64,000 bases of DNA from an uncultured Paraglaciecola sp. (GTDB lineage: Bacteria; Pseudomonadota; Gammaproteobacteria; Enterobacterales; Alteromonadaceae): positions 1-64,000 of the forward strand of contig NZ_CAKZKO010000139.1 in the NCBI RefSeq assembly GCF_937123705.1, written 5' to 3'. Made by a program: the position numbers and the translations under genes. The notes beneath the pieces were generated by a model. That model did no database searches. It was not told the DNA's origin and saw nothing but the letters and a program-made list of their open reading frames with translations. Positions 54,181 through 63,593 of this stretch are shown in pieces; positions within the stretch are counted from its first letter, which is position 1, and the number at the start of each line of letters is the position of its first letter.

Positions 54181-56001
54181 GTGAAAAATTTAAAGACTTT
54201 CAGTATTACTGTTTTAAGCGTTTTATTTTTACAAGCCTGTGACAGCGATGACGACGATAAAGTTGTAGAAGAGGTCATGCCTAATACCATTGTTGACGTG
54301 GCAGTAAGTAACGGAAGCTTCACTACTTTAGTGGCTGCGTTGCAAGCAACAGGTCTGGATACCACCTTATCCGACCCTAATAGTGAATTTACGGTATTTG
54401 CCCCCACTGATGATGCGTTTGCATTACTTGGTCAAGAAACCATTGATGCGCTGTTAGCAGACACAGATACTTTATCTGACATTCTTACTTATCACGTAAT
54501 TGGTAGTGAAGTTGACGCGGCCACAGCTATAAGTGCCGCGGGTACAACCATCGCAATGGTGAATGGTGATAACACTGGATTGTCTCTTGATGGTGACAAT
54601 TTGCTTATCAACACGGCCACTGTAGTGACAACAGATATTCAAACAGATAATGGTATTATTCATGTAATAGATGCGGTTTTGTTGCCACCACAAGACATGG
54701 AGCCAGCAAACTTAAACATTGTTGAAACAGCTGTTGCAAATGGTAGTTTCACAACACTTGTAGCCGCTCTTCAAGCGACTGACCTGGATATGGTGTTGGC
54801 TGATGAGAGCTCCACCTTTACCGTATTTGCCCCTACCGATGCTGCGTTTGCATTAATCGGTGAAGACACCATCAACACTTTATTAGACAACACTGACGTA
54901 CTAGCAGATATTCTATTACAACACGTAGTAGTAGGTGCAGCCGTGGATTCAGTGACTGCTTATTCTTTGAACGGAGCCAGCGTAGAAACAGCCTCTACAG
55001 CTCAAATTCCTGTAAACATTAACTCCTCTACAGATATGTTAATGTTTGGTGGCGCTAATATCGTTATGAAAGATATCTATACCACTAACGGCGTAATACA
55101 TGTGATTGATGCTGTGATTGTAGCTGACGTTGCACTACCCGCTCCTGCTATGAGTTTAGTTGATGTAGCCAGCAACAACGGCAGTTTCACGACTTTAGTT
55201 GCTGCCCTAGGCGCAACAGGTTTAGATGCTACCCTTGCGAATTTAGATAATGATTATACTGTTTTTGCGCCGTCTGATGCAGCATTTGCAAAGCTTCCTG
55301 AAGGTACCTTAGACAGTTTAACCACTGAGCAATTAACTGACATTTTACTGTACCACGTACTACCTGGAAAAGTGTTAGCTGATGGCGCAATCGCGGTTGC
55401 TCAGTCAGCAGAAAATAAAGTAGAAGTCGCCAATGGCGATAACATAGCCCTATCTTTTGTTGATGGCACTTTATTTGTGAACGGCGCCAAGGTCAGTGCC
55501 GCCGACGTGATGGCTGACAACGGTATTATTCACGTTATCGACAACGTCATTATGCCTCCAGCTATGATGCCTACACCTACTCAAAACATCGTTGAAGTAG
55601 CCTTAGCTGATCCAGATAACTTTTCGACTTTAGTGACGGCGCTTTCAGCCGCTGGTTTAGTTGACACCTTAGCTGACGAATCTGCTACCTTTACTGTATT
55701 TGCCCCAACGAATGCTGCATTTGATGCGGTGGATTCAGATGCCTTAGCAGCACTGTTAGCCGATAATGCTGCCCTTACAGAAGTTTTGTTGACCCATGTT
55801 GTTAGTGGTGCCGCCTTAAGCTCTCTAGACGCATATGGTGCCAATGGAAAAATGCTAACAACGGCTTCAGGTAGTGAGATTGGTATTGCTGTGGACTCGG
55901 AAACGGGTATGTTAAAAATTGGTGGCGCCAATGTAGTAATTTCAGACATTTACACTACAAATGGCATCATTCATGTAATTGATGCAGTTATCCTAAACTA
56001 A
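54181..56001 (+). CDS. Lipoprotein with four fasciclin domains
   Basis: A surface or periplasmic adhesion-type lipoprotein of 606 residues with four tandem fasciclin (FAS1) domains of about 140 residues each. The first three open with NGSFTTLVAAL, the last with NFSTLVTALSA; each has FTVFAPTDDAFALL-like and GIIHVIDAVLLP-like segments. The leader ends in LFLQAC (lipobox). A short acidic run DSDDDD follows the Cys. The GTG at 54181, with gaggga 6 bases before it, gives this leader; an in-frame TTG at 54154 does not. FAS1 domains mediate cell-cell or matrix contact. A terminator follows. Confidence 0.9.
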   Translation: MKNLKTFSITVLSVLFLQACDSDDDDKVVEEVMPNTIVDVAVSNGSFTTLVAALQATGLDTTLSDPNSEFTVFAPTDDAFALLGQETIDALLADTDTLSDILTYHVIGSEVDAATAISAAGTTIAMVNGDNTGLSLDGDNLLINTATVVTTDIQTDNGIIHVIDAVLLPPQDMEPANLNIVETAVANGSFTTLVAALQATDLDMVLADESSTFTVFAPTDAAFALIGEDTINTLLDNTDVLADILLQHVVVGAAVDSVTAYSLNGASVETASTAQIPVNINSSTDMLMFGGANIVMKDIYTTNGVIHVIDAVIVADVALPAPAMSLVDVASNNGSFTTLVAALGATGLDATLANLDNDYTVFAPSDAAFAKLPEGTLDSLTTEQLTDILLYHVLPGKVLADGAIAVAQSAENKVEVANGDNIALSFVDGTLFVNGAKVSAADVMADNGIIHVIDNVIMPPAMMPTPTQNIVEVALADPDNFSTLVTALSAAGLVDTLADESATFTVFAPTNAAFDAVDSDALAALLADNAALTEVLLTHVVSGAALSSLDAYGANGKMLTTASGSEIGIAVDSETGMLKIGGANVVISDIYTTNGIIHVIDAVILN

Positions 56002-56042
56002 GTCTTTATTTCCTCTCTATGTATTGAGTTACATGAGCCTTT

Positions 56043-56068
56043 GCCCCTAGAAACAGGGGCTTTTTTTT
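56043..56068 (+). terminator. Rho-independent terminator after the fasciclin gene
   Basis: Stem gcccct (56043-56048) / aggggc (56055-56060), 6-base loop, then a run of eight T. Confidence 0.9.
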
Positions 56069-56141
56069 AAACTAGGGCCTGTATTCAATCAATCACAATG
56101 TCGCTATTCGATGGATATTAAAACGATAAAGATACACCAAA

Positions 56142-56705
56142 ATGAATATCACCAACTCACCTATTATCCCCCTGCCAATCTTTCTATTACCTAACGGAAT
56201 GTCACGTTTGAGAATAGTAGAGCCCCGCTATCTTAAAATGGTTAGAATAGCCTATGAGCAACAAGGCTTTGTGATAAAGAAAGTCAATAATCAAACCCAA
56301 GTATCAGATCCAATCTGGGGAAGCTGGGTACAGATAATTAACTTTCATCAAGGTAAGGACGGCATATTAGAATTAGATGTACAGTGCCAATCGTTAGTTA
56401 CCATTACCTCTATTGAAGAAGATGCCGACAATCTGCAGTTTGGAAACATAGTTGAACAAAAGCATTGGTCACAGGAGCTAAAACAAATCAAGCGGCAGAC
56501 CCTTTCAAAGCCATTATATGATCTAATAAACAAAGATGCTTTATTGGCAGAACTATACCCATACAATGCTAAACCTAGTGAAAATTGGGTGGTAGCGCGG
56601 TGGCTTGAACTTCTGCCTGTTAATCTACACGTAAAAGAAACCTTTATAAAACAAGACTTCGAACAGGCGAGGCAGTTTGTAGAATCAATTATTTTGCAAG
56701 AATAG
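56142..56705 (+). CDS. LON substrate-binding domain protein
   Basis: A 187-residue protein that is only the N-terminal LON substrate-binding domain (IIPLPIFLLPNGMSRLRIVEPRYLKMV; ELDVQCQSLVTI). It lacks the AAA+ and protease parts of Lon. Such stand-alone forms are common in Alteromonadales and Vibrio; their role is unknown. ATG at 56142. Confidence 0.85.
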   Translation: MNITNSPIIPLPIFLLPNGMSRLRIVEPRYLKMVRIAYEQQGFVIKKVNNQTQVSDPIWGSWVQIINFHQGKDGILELDVQCQSLVTITSIEEDADNLQFGNIVEQKHWSQELKQIKRQTLSKPLYDLINKDALLAELYPYNAKPSENWVVARWLELLPVNLHVKETFIKQDFEQARQFVESIILQE

Positions 56706-56792
56706 AGCCTGTTTATCTTTGCTGTAAATAGGTATAGCCTCAACAAACCCTACTTAAAAAATTAATGTAATTAAGAAAGATGCAAATTTAAG

Positions 56793-56820
56793 TGATCTTA
56801 AGTATTTACCCCTACGTACT
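56793..56820 (+). promoter_or_regulatory. Candidate ECF sigma factor promoter (autoregulatory)
   Basis: TGATCT (56793-56798), a 16-base spacer and CGTACT (56815-56820). This fits the TGATC...CGTA pattern known for ChrR-associated sigma factors and lies 38 bases before the sigma gene start. Confidence 0.6.
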
Positions 56821-56857
56821 GACTACCATATTCAAAACGTAATTTGGTGTTAAAGCA

Positions 56858-57472
56858 ATGCAAACAAATTTGCTAAGCGTTGTGACAAATGGTAAACCCT
56901 ATCAAATGTCAGATAAAATCAATCATCCCCAACTTTGCCAATGGCTTGATGCTGTGGCAAATATTCGCGATAAAAACGCTTTTACAGAATTGTTTAAATT
57001 CTTCGCACCAAAAATCCAACGTTTTGCACGCAGCAAGTTTTCAAACGAAGCCCAAGCTCACGAAGTGGTTCAAGAAACCATGAGCAATGTATGGCGTAAG
57101 TCTCACCTTTTTAACCAAGACAAAGGTGCGGCCACGACTTGGGTGTATACCATAATGCGCAACGTAACTTTTGATATGTTACGTAAAGTTCAGAGCAATA
57201 AAGAGCACAATGTCAGCGACGATATATGGCCTATTTCTGAAGATATCGTTTTGGAAGAAGAGCCTTTTCAAGATCACCTAGAAAATAGAGAATTATTGGC
57301 AGTGATTGAAGACTTACCCGAGTCACAACAACAAGTGGTAAAGGGTTTTTACTTTATGGAAATGTCTCAAGAGCAACTTGCAGAGCATCTAAATTTACCC
57401 CTTGGAACTGTTAAGTCGAGGCTACGTTTAGCCCTTGGGAAACTCAAATTGCAGTTAGGAGAAAAACCATGA
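56858..57472 (+). CDS. ECF-family RNA polymerase sigma factor (RpoE/ChrR-type)
   Basis: A sigma-70 extracytoplasmic-function factor, 204 residues. Region 2 is FTELFKFFAPKIQRFARSK, AHEVVQETMSNVWRKSHLF and WVYTIMRNVTFDMLRK; region 4 is DLPESQQQVVKGFYFMEMSQ, EQLAEHLNLPLGTVKSRLR. Its stop overlaps the start of the next gene (ATGA), which encodes a ChrR-type anti-sigma factor, so the pair acts like R. sphaeroides RpoE-ChrR, which answers singlet oxygen. The promoter candidate at 56793 suggests it activates itself. Confidence 0.93.
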   Translation: MQTNLLSVVTNGKPYQMSDKINHPQLCQWLDAVANIRDKNAFTELFKFFAPKIQRFARSKFSNEAQAHEVVQETMSNVWRKSHLFNQDKGAATTWVYTIMRNVTFDMLRKVQSNKEHNVSDDIWPISEDIVLEEEPFQDHLENRELLAVIEDLPESQQQVVKGFYFMEMSQEQLAEHLNLPLGTVKSRLRLALGKLKLQLGEKP

Positions 57473-58170
57473 TAACCCATCACCCTAAATTTGAGCTAAT
57501 ACATTCGTTTGTTAAGGGCGACCTACCAGCCTCTATTTCTGCTGGTATCGCTATGCATGCTGAATTGTGCCCTCAATGCCAACATCAGATAGCGCAACTT
57601 ACCGATCAAATGGCAGAAGCCAGTTTTGAGGAGTCAAGCACAAGCGATGTGACAGCTTTATGCAGTGATAGCCAAGATGCCACAACTGAGGGTTATTTTG
57701 CATCACTTAACGCCGACGATATGATTGCTTCTATTACGCAGTCAGACGACCTTTTTGAGGCTAAACCGCAACCTCAGCAAACCGTTACTTTGAGTGATCA
57801 ATCTTATGTACTACCAAAAGCCTTAAATAGTATGGAAGTGGGGAAATCCGCCAGTATCGGCCGTTTGTCACGTGCTCGTATTCATTTAGATGAAAACGAA
57901 ATTCGCACTAGCTTATTACAAATGCAACCAGGTGGAAGTGTTCCTGAACATACTCATAAAGGATTTGAACTCACACTGTTATTAGACGGCTCATTTAGCG
58001 ATGAAAAGGGCAAATATGTAAAAGGTGACTTCATTGTGCTAGACAGATCCCATCAGCATCATCCTGTGTCTGAAGAAGGGTGTCTGTGCTATACCGTTGT
58101 CAACGACGCGCTGCATTTTACCCAAGGTATCAATAAGTTACTTAACCCCATCGGTTCGCTAATTTACTAA
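57469..58170 (+). CDS. ChrR-family anti-sigma factor with cupin domain
   Basis: A 233-residue anti-sigma factor. The zinc anti-sigma motif H-x3-C-x2-C is H30, C34, C37 (MHAELCPQCQ), in the N-terminal sigma-binding domain. A C-terminal cupin has metal ligands HTHKGFELTLLLDG and DRSHQHHPV. It would hold the sigma factor inactive until a stress signal. It overlaps the sigma gene by 4 bases, so the two are translationally coupled. Confidence 0.92.
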   Translation: MITHHPKFELIHSFVKGDLPASISAGIAMHAELCPQCQHQIAQLTDQMAEASFEESSTSDVTALCSDSQDATTEGYFASLNADDMIASITQSDDLFEAKPQPQQTVTLSDQSYVLPKALNSMEVGKSASIGRLSRARIHLDENEIRTSLLQMQPGGSVPEHTHKGFELTLLLDGSFSDEKGKYVKGDFIVLDRSHQHHPVSEEGCLCYTVVNDALHFTQGINKLLNPIGSLIY

Positions 58171-58196
58171 TTTCCCAAGGAAAACGAGAAGAAATC

Positions 58197-59156
58197 ATGA
58201 TACACAATGTTGAAAAGAAAGATCTACAGGTTGGAATTAGTGCCTGTTTAGTGGGTGAAAAAGTACGCTTTGATGCCAGCAACAAACCTTCAAATTTTTG
58301 TATCAAAGAGCTAGGCAAGCATGTTTCTTACCAAACGTTTTGTCCAGAAGTGGCAATAGGTTTGCCAATCCCTCGGGCCACAATACGCCAAATTAAAAAC
58401 AATGATTTGATCAGTGTTGCCAGACCTGACGGCACGGGTGATGTCACACATGCACTTCAAGCTTATGGCAAAAAAGTAGCCCAGTTAACAAAAAACCTAA
58501 GTGGCTATGTATTTTGTGCCAAAAGCCCAAGTTGCGGTATGGAACGGGTAAAAGTGTATAACCAAAAAGGCAATGCCCTTGATTCAGACGGTGTGGGAGT
58601 TTTCGCAAAAGAAATCATGCAAGCCAACCCTTTATTACCTTGTGAAGAAAATGGGCGCCTAAAGGATCCCAATATTCGTGAAAATTTTGTAGCACGCGTT
58701 TTTGCATACAAACATTGGCAGGATGTTGAAGCTTCTGGGTTAACTAAACACAAACTTACAACTTTCCACAGCCAGTACAAATACACAATAATGAGTCACG
58801 ACCTTATTGCCTACAAAAACTTAGGGCGATTATTAGCTAGAGCTGACTTACCATTGCAACACATGGCCACACAATATATATCTGGACTAATGGACGCACT
58901 AACCATTCAAGCCACGCGTAAAAAACATGCAAATACATTAGCGCACATTCAAGGCTACTTTTCTAAACAATTGCAAAGCAACGAAAAACAAGAGTTATGC
59001 CTGCAAATTGAAGCATACAGAAAAGGACTGATCCCTCTCATCGCGCCATTGACACTTATCAAACACTATTTAATGCAATTTCCAAAAGACTACATAGCCA
59101 ATCAGTCTTACTTATCCCCTTATCCAGATGATCTAAAGCTCAGGTACGCTTATTGA
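58197..59156 (+). CDS. DUF523-DUF1722 fused protein
   Basis: A 319-residue protein: DUF523 at the N-terminus (GISACLVGEKVRFDASNK; EVAIGLPIPRATIRQI; CAKSPSCGMERVKVY) and DUF1722/YbgA-like at the C-terminus (FHSQYKYTIMSHDLIAYKNL). Conserved Cys residues in the first part may bind metal. The gene is 26 bases after the anti-sigma gene and likely in its regulon; such genes are common in RpoE-ChrR-type regulons and next to photolyase genes. Its molecular role is unknown. Confidence 0.88.
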   Translation: MIHNVEKKDLQVGISACLVGEKVRFDASNKPSNFCIKELGKHVSYQTFCPEVAIGLPIPRATIRQIKNNDLISVARPDGTGDVTHALQAYGKKVAQLTKNLSGYVFCAKSPSCGMERVKVYNQKGNALDSDGVGVFAKEIMQANPLLPCEENGRLKDPNIRENFVARVFAYKHWQDVEASGLTKHKLTTFHSQYKYTIMSHDLIAYKNLGRLLARADLPLQHMATQYISGLMDALTIQATRKKHANTLAHIQGYFSKQLQSNEKQELCLQIEAYRKGLIPLIAPLTLIKHYLMQFPKDYIANQSYLSPYPDDLKLRYAY

Positions 59157-59300
59157 AAAACATGGCTTAATTGGATTTTCCGAAACCATAGTATTAGGCT
59201 GCATAGCTAAATAATCTATACTACATACTGTAATGAATAATGATTGTTTGAAGTACAGAAAGGGCTACTCAGGCTCAGTGATTGCAACTACTGGGTCGAA

Positions 59301-60980
59301 CTAGCTAAACAACTTGTCAATTGGAGTGGGTTTACTATATAAATATCCTTGCAACTGATGACAGCCACTTTCTTTTAATAGATTAGCTTGCTCTACAGTT
59401 TCTACTCCTTCAGCACAGACTTCTAAGCCTAACTGCTTACCCATTTCAATGATCGCTTTAGTAACTAACTTACTTTTGTTTGATTCTGTAATATGACCAA
59501 CAAACTGCTTGTCAATCTTCAAGGTATCAATATTAATTTGTGTTAAATACCCTAATGAAGAATACCCCGTACCAAAATCGTCCAAGGCTATAGAACAATT
59601 TAACTTCGCCATATCTTCAAAAAAGATATTAGACGAGTCAAAGTTATCTAAGTAGACCGACTCAGTAACCTCGATCTCAATATTGCGACCATCTACATTA
59701 TATTGTTCGAGCAATGACGCTATTTTGTTACTTAAATAGGCTTCTCTTAAATCAAGCGCTGAAAGGTTAAAAGATAACTTAATATGCGAACCATGCTGGC
59801 TAATAAAAGTCGACATATCCTTACATAGTGTCTCCAATACCCAAAAGGTGATCAGCGAGATTTTACCACTTTGTTCTGCAATTTGAATAAACTCATCTGG
59901 GGGAATAAACCCCAAACTTTTACTGTTCCAGCGAATTAGCGCTTCGTAACCCACAATTTCGTCAGCTCTGTTTACCTTAGCTTGATAAACCAATTGAAAT
60001 TCATTTTCAGTGATTGCTTGGCCTAATGCGTTGGCAATATCTAACCTACGATTTTTTTCTTCCTTCATGTGGGTAGCAAAAATGATGTAATTACCCGGCC
60101 CAGAATTCTTAGCATGATAAAGCGCAATGTCGGCATTACTCACTAGCTCTTTAATATCAAAATCTGAATCAGAAGCCACAGTTATGCCGATACTGGCTGT
60201 GACCTCCAGTTGCCAAGAATCTATCGAATAGGGTTGTGATAGTGTTGTTGCTAAACGTTTAGCTATTTCATTGACTGTGACTTCGTGAAGATCGTTGTAA
60301 AACAGAATAAGAAATTCATCTGTTCCCAACCTTGCAATAATATCACCTTTACGTAACAAACTACGAGCGCGATTTGCTACTTCTACAAGTAATGCATCAC
60401 CGGTTTTATGACCGTATGTTTCATTAACCCGTCTAAATCCGTCTAAGTCAAAAAACATCAAGGCTAAATCTCTATTGTCGCGCTTAGACTGAGCCAATAT
60501 TCTTTCAAGGGTTTCCATAAAATATTTACGATTGGGTAACCCTGTCAAGGTGTCGTAGCGAGACATCCTACTCATCGACTCTTGAGCGGCTACTAATCGA
60601 CGAGCATTCATGCGATTTAACTCTGAATCGGCATGAATTGATTCAAGCATGTCGTTAATATTGCGACCAACAACGGCTAACCCTGAACCAAGTTTTGGTT
60701 TAATACGCAGGCTGTAATCTCTGGTTTCTTTTACTTCGTGAATAAATGCAAATAAACCAAAAAAGGACTGCAAAATTCGGTGCACAAATAGGTGACTTAG
60801 ACAATAACAAGCAGCCAACAGAGCAATACAAAAAATTCCAATTGCTAGGTAGTTTTTTTGAACAACTTGATGCGTGCCAGCATCTATCACGGATAAAAAA
60901 ACCACAGTCGAAATCGTGCTGAACAAGCTAATGAAACACATAATGAACACAAATTTTAACTTGTTCGAATTTTTAGGCAT
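59301..60980 (-). CDS. GGDEF-EAL protein, likely c-di-GMP phosphodiesterase
   Basis: A 559-residue membrane protein: two N-terminal helices around a periplasmic loop (about residues 9-62), a HAMP-like link, GGDEF (about 140-300) and EAL (about 310-559). The GGDEF site reads RLGTDEF (second Gly lost), so cyclase activity is doubtful. The EAL site keeps YEALIRW, FNLSALDLRE, EIEVTES, DDFGTGYSSLGYL and CAEGVE, so it most likely breaks down cyclic di-GMP, perhaps with the GGDEF domain as a GTP sensor. Its sense is opposite to the cyclase fragment at 5887-7286. Confidence 0.92.
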   Translation of the reverse strand: MPKNSNKLKFVFIMCFISLFSTISTVVFLSVIDAGTHQVVQKNYLAIGIFCIALLAACYCLSHLFVHRILQSFFGLFAFIHEVKETRDYSLRIKPKLGSGLAVVGRNINDMLESIHADSELNRMNARRLVAAQESMSRMSRYDTLTGLPNRKYFMETLERILAQSKRDNRDLALMFFDLDGFRRVNETYGHKTGDALLVEVANRARSLLRKGDIIARLGTDEFLILFYNDLHEVTVNEIAKRLATTLSQPYSIDSWQLEVTASIGITVASDSDFDIKELVSNADIALYHAKNSGPGNYIIFATHMKEEKNRRLDIANALGQAITENEFQLVYQAKVNRADEIVGYEALIRWNSKSLGFIPPDEFIQIAEQSGKISLITFWVLETLCKDMSTFISQHGSHIKLSFNLSALDLREAYLSNKIASLLEQYNVDGRNIEIEVTESVYLDNFDSSNIFFEDMAKLNCSIALDDFGTGYSSLGYLTQINIDTLKIDKQFVGHITESNKSKLVTKAIIEMGKQLGLEVCAEGVETVEQANLLKESGCHQLQGYLYSKPTPIDKLFS

Positions 60981-61075
60981 GGGATTCCAAAATCTTCTTA
61001 AAAATTGGCATTTTCAAAATATAATAATACTTGCTCAAATACAATGTAAATCAACGGCTTAAACCTTCGATTGAT

Positions 61076-62221
61076 TTAATAACACACTTTATTGATCCAT
61101 TGTTGCAGAATTAATACAGTGGGGTTAACGTAATCTAGTGACATATACTCATCAGGTTGGTGGGCCTGCTCAATACTGCCTGGCCCTAATACAATAGTAT
61201 CGCAACCAAGTTGATTGATAAAAGGGGCTTCAGTTGCATAGTTAGCACTTTGATATTTATTGCCTGTTAGTTGCTCAGCTATCGCCAATATATTTTGTTC
61301 ATCACGACAAGCAAACGCTGGGGCGGTAGGATACATCAAATCCAAACTTAGTCGATTCGGATATTTCACAATAACTGGAGCGAGTGCTTCCTCAATCATA
61401 GTTAGGGCTTGCTCATCCTGTAATTCCGGCACTGCTCGCATATCAAAGTTGAGTTTGCAATGTCCACAGATACGATTTTCGCCATCACCACCATGAATAT
61501 GCCCTAAATTCATAGTGACATGGGGCACACTAAAAGCATCATCATAAAAGCGATTTTTTAATTGCGTTTGTAAGTCCAGCAACTGGCCTATCGCCTGATA
61601 CATTATTTCAATCGCATTGACGCCCTTGTCGGGATCACTTGAATGCCCCGCTTTACCCTGAATATTCAAACTCTGCGCAATATGCCCTTTATGCTTATAA
61701 ATGGGAACTAATTCGGTTGGCTCACCAATTATGGCCATATTAGGCTTAATCAATTGTTGCTCGGCAAAAAAACGCGCCCCAGCCATAGAAGTTTCTTCAT
61801 CTGCCGTGGCTAATATGTACAAAGGTTTACGCAATTTTTGCAATGGAATGGTTTTTAACGCTTCTAGAATAAAAGCGAAAAAACCTTTCATATCACAGCT
61901 ACCTAGACCATATAACTTGTGATCGGCTTGCTTAACTTTAAAAGGATCGGTTTGCCATTGTCCTTCGTCAAACGGCACTGTGTCTGAATGGCCACAAAGT
62001 AGTAATCCACCTTCGCCGCTACCTATTTTGGCAAGCATATTAAATTTATTACGGGTATTGGGCACTTTCTGAATAGTTATTGTAAATCCAAGGTCACTAA
62101 ACCAAGTCGAAAGAATATCAATAAGGGGTCTATTGGATTGATCTATAACTTCATCAAAAGCACTAATTGAAGGGCTTTCAATAATTGTTTTGTAACTCTC
62201 TAAAAATGATAAATTTGACAC
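61076..62221 (-). CDS. argE: Acetylornithine deacetylase
   Basis: Arginine biosynthesis: removes acetate from N-acetylornithine to give ornithine. A cytoplasmic M20-family zinc enzyme with the metal motifs LLLCGHSDTVPFDE, KLYGLGSCDMKGFF, ATADEETSMAGARF and the distal H in NYATEAPFIN. Length 381 is normal. The start codon is GTG at 62221, and ARG boxes lie directly upstream (62232-62264). It is divergent from argC-argB. Confidence 0.95.
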   Translation of the reverse strand: MSNLSFLESYKTIIESPSISAFDEVIDQSNRPLIDILSTWFSDLGFTITIQKVPNTRNKFNMLAKIGSGEGGLLLCGHSDTVPFDEGQWQTDPFKVKQADHKLYGLGSCDMKGFFAFILEALKTIPLQKLRKPLYILATADEETSMAGARFFAEQQLIKPNMAIIGEPTELVPIYKHKGHIAQSLNIQGKAGHSSDPDKGVNAIEIMYQAIGQLLDLQTQLKNRFYDDAFSVPHVTMNLGHIHGGDGENRICGHCKLNFDMRAVPELQDEQALTMIEEALAPVIVKYPNRLSLDLMYPTAPAFACRDEQNILAIAEQLTGNKYQSANYATEAPFINQLGCDTIVLGPGSIEQAHQPDEYMSLDYVNPTVLILQQWINKVCY

Positions 62222-62231
62222 AGCAACCCAC

Positions 62232-62264
62232 TTAAATAATTATTCACATTTATTGCATAAATAT
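62232..62264. promoter_or_regulatory. ARG boxes (ArgR operator) in front of argE
   Basis: Box 1, ttaaataattattcac (62232-62247), matches the TGAATAATTATTCA-type consensus in 13 of 14 core positions. Box 2, catttattgcataaatat (62247-62264), is weaker but palindromic. The side-by-side pair is the usual ArgR layout. They sit at the argE start region, so arginine would repress argE. Confidence 0.65.
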
Positions 62265-62467
62265 AAAGCCTATGACACACTATACACCAACTTGAATTGG
62301 CCGTGCGATAAATTGGTCAATTTGGAAAAATGGCCCTTACTTTAATTTATTTTGGTTAGTTAACCTATATGTACTTAATCTTTGTAAAAATCACATTCCA
62401 CTTAATTTCCCTGCCTAGCTTCGCCAGCGTGTTGTATCGACGATAGTCGAGGTTGTCGCGTATAGCT

Positions 62468-62512
62468 CACTCTTTGCTTTAATCTATAATGTTTGGGCGA
62501 AGAGTGCTTTTT
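62468..62512 (+). terminator. Terminator- or attenuator-like hairpin before argC
   Basis: Stem cactctttgc (62468-62477) / gcgaagagtg (62497-62506), with one G-U pair and a 19-base loop, followed by c and TTTTT. It lies about 60 bases upstream of the argC start on the argC strand, a place where it could attenuate an upstream start. Confidence 0.55.
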
Positions 62513-62570
62513 ATTTTCAGATTTCACTAAATTTACACACTGCTCATGTTGAGCATACTGAGAAATATTT

Positions 62571-63593
62571 ATGATCAAAACCTGTATTATAGGAGCAAGT
62601 GGTTACACTGGTGCCGAGTTATCGGCATTAGTACAGGGCCATAGTCAATTTGAGCTCGCCGCGTTATATGTATCTACTACTAGCCAAGATGCAAACAAAA
62701 CACTAGGCGAGATCCATCCGCAGTTTTTTAATCAAATTGATTTGACATTACAGCCCATTGAGGAAGATAACTTATCCTTATTGGCAGATAATTTTGATCT
62801 TATATTTTTAGCTACACCCCATGAGGCAAGTCACAAATGGATGAAGCAGCTTTGCGGTAAAAAAGCCGTCATCATGGACTTATCCGGTGCCTTTAGAATA
62901 AAAGACAAACATACTTTCGCTGAATATTATGGCTTTGAACATCAGGCTGATGAACTACTTGACCAAGCCGTATATGGGTTAGCCGATTGGCATCAAGCTC
63001 AGATTAAAGATGCCGATTTGGTGGCTGTTCCCGGCTGTTACCCAACAGCTTCATTAACGGCTCTTAAACCGTTACAGCAGCATGGCTTAATAGATACTGC
63101 ACATTTTCCAATTATCAATGCCGTTTCTGGTGTGTCAGGGGCCGGTAGAAAAGCCTCACTAAACAGCAGCTTTACCGAAGTCAGCTTGCAAGCATACGGG
63201 GTATTAGGCCACAGGCATCAACCTGAAATATCAGACTACTTAGGCACTGATGTGATTTTCACTCCACATTTAGGTAACTTTAAGCGTGGAATCTTGGCAA
63301 CAATAACAATCAAAACAGCGATAAATGTCACTCATCAGCACATTTCAAATGCGTTTCAGCAAGTATACCAAGGCAATCCTATTGTTAGGCTTAGAAATAA
63401 CTGGCCGAAAATTGATGATGTCGTTGGCACGCCTTATTGCGATCTTTTCTGGAAATTAGATGAAAAAACGGGCTATTTGGTTGTCACCAGTGCCATTGAT
63501 AACCTATTAAAAGGCGCGGCCTCTCAAGCCATGCAATGTGCCAATTTACGTTTTGGTTATGCGTCGCATTTAGGGTTGGTGAATGAGCAATGA
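62571..63593 (+). CDS. argC: N-acetyl-gamma-glutamyl-phosphate reductase
   Basis: Third step of arginine biosynthesis: NADPH-dependent reduction of N-acetylglutamyl phosphate. The Rossmann motif is IIGASGYTGAELSALV, the catalytic Cys is C156 in VPGCYPTASL and the catalytic His lies further on in GVLGHRHQPEI. Length 340 is normal. ATG at 62571. The stop overlaps the argB start (ATGA at 63590-63593), so the genes are coupled. Confidence 0.97.
   Translation: MIKTCIIGASGYTGAELSALVQGHSQFELAALYVSTTSQDANKTLGEIHPQFFNQIDLTLQPIEEDNLSLLADNFDLIFLATPHEASHKWMKQLCGKKAVIMDLSGAFRIKDKHTFAEYYGFEHQADELLDQAVYGLADWHQAQIKDADLVAVPGCYPTASLTALKPLQQHGLIDTAHFPIINAVSGVSGAGRKASLNSSFTEVSLQAYGVLGHRHQPEISDYLGTDVIFTPHLGNFKRGILATITIKTAINVTHQHISNAFQQVYQGNPIVRLRNNWPKIDDVVGTPYCDLFWKLDEKTGYLVVTSAIDNLLKGAASQAMQCANLRFGYASHLGLVNEQ

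Larger units (their letters stand above)
62222..62570. other. Divergent argE-argC intergenic region
   Basis: A 349-base regulatory region holding the argE ARG boxes, an imperfect palindrome cgacgatagtcg (62439 region) and the hairpin at 62468-62512. No gene was seen, and no second ARG box with a good match was found next to argC. Confidence 0.5.
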
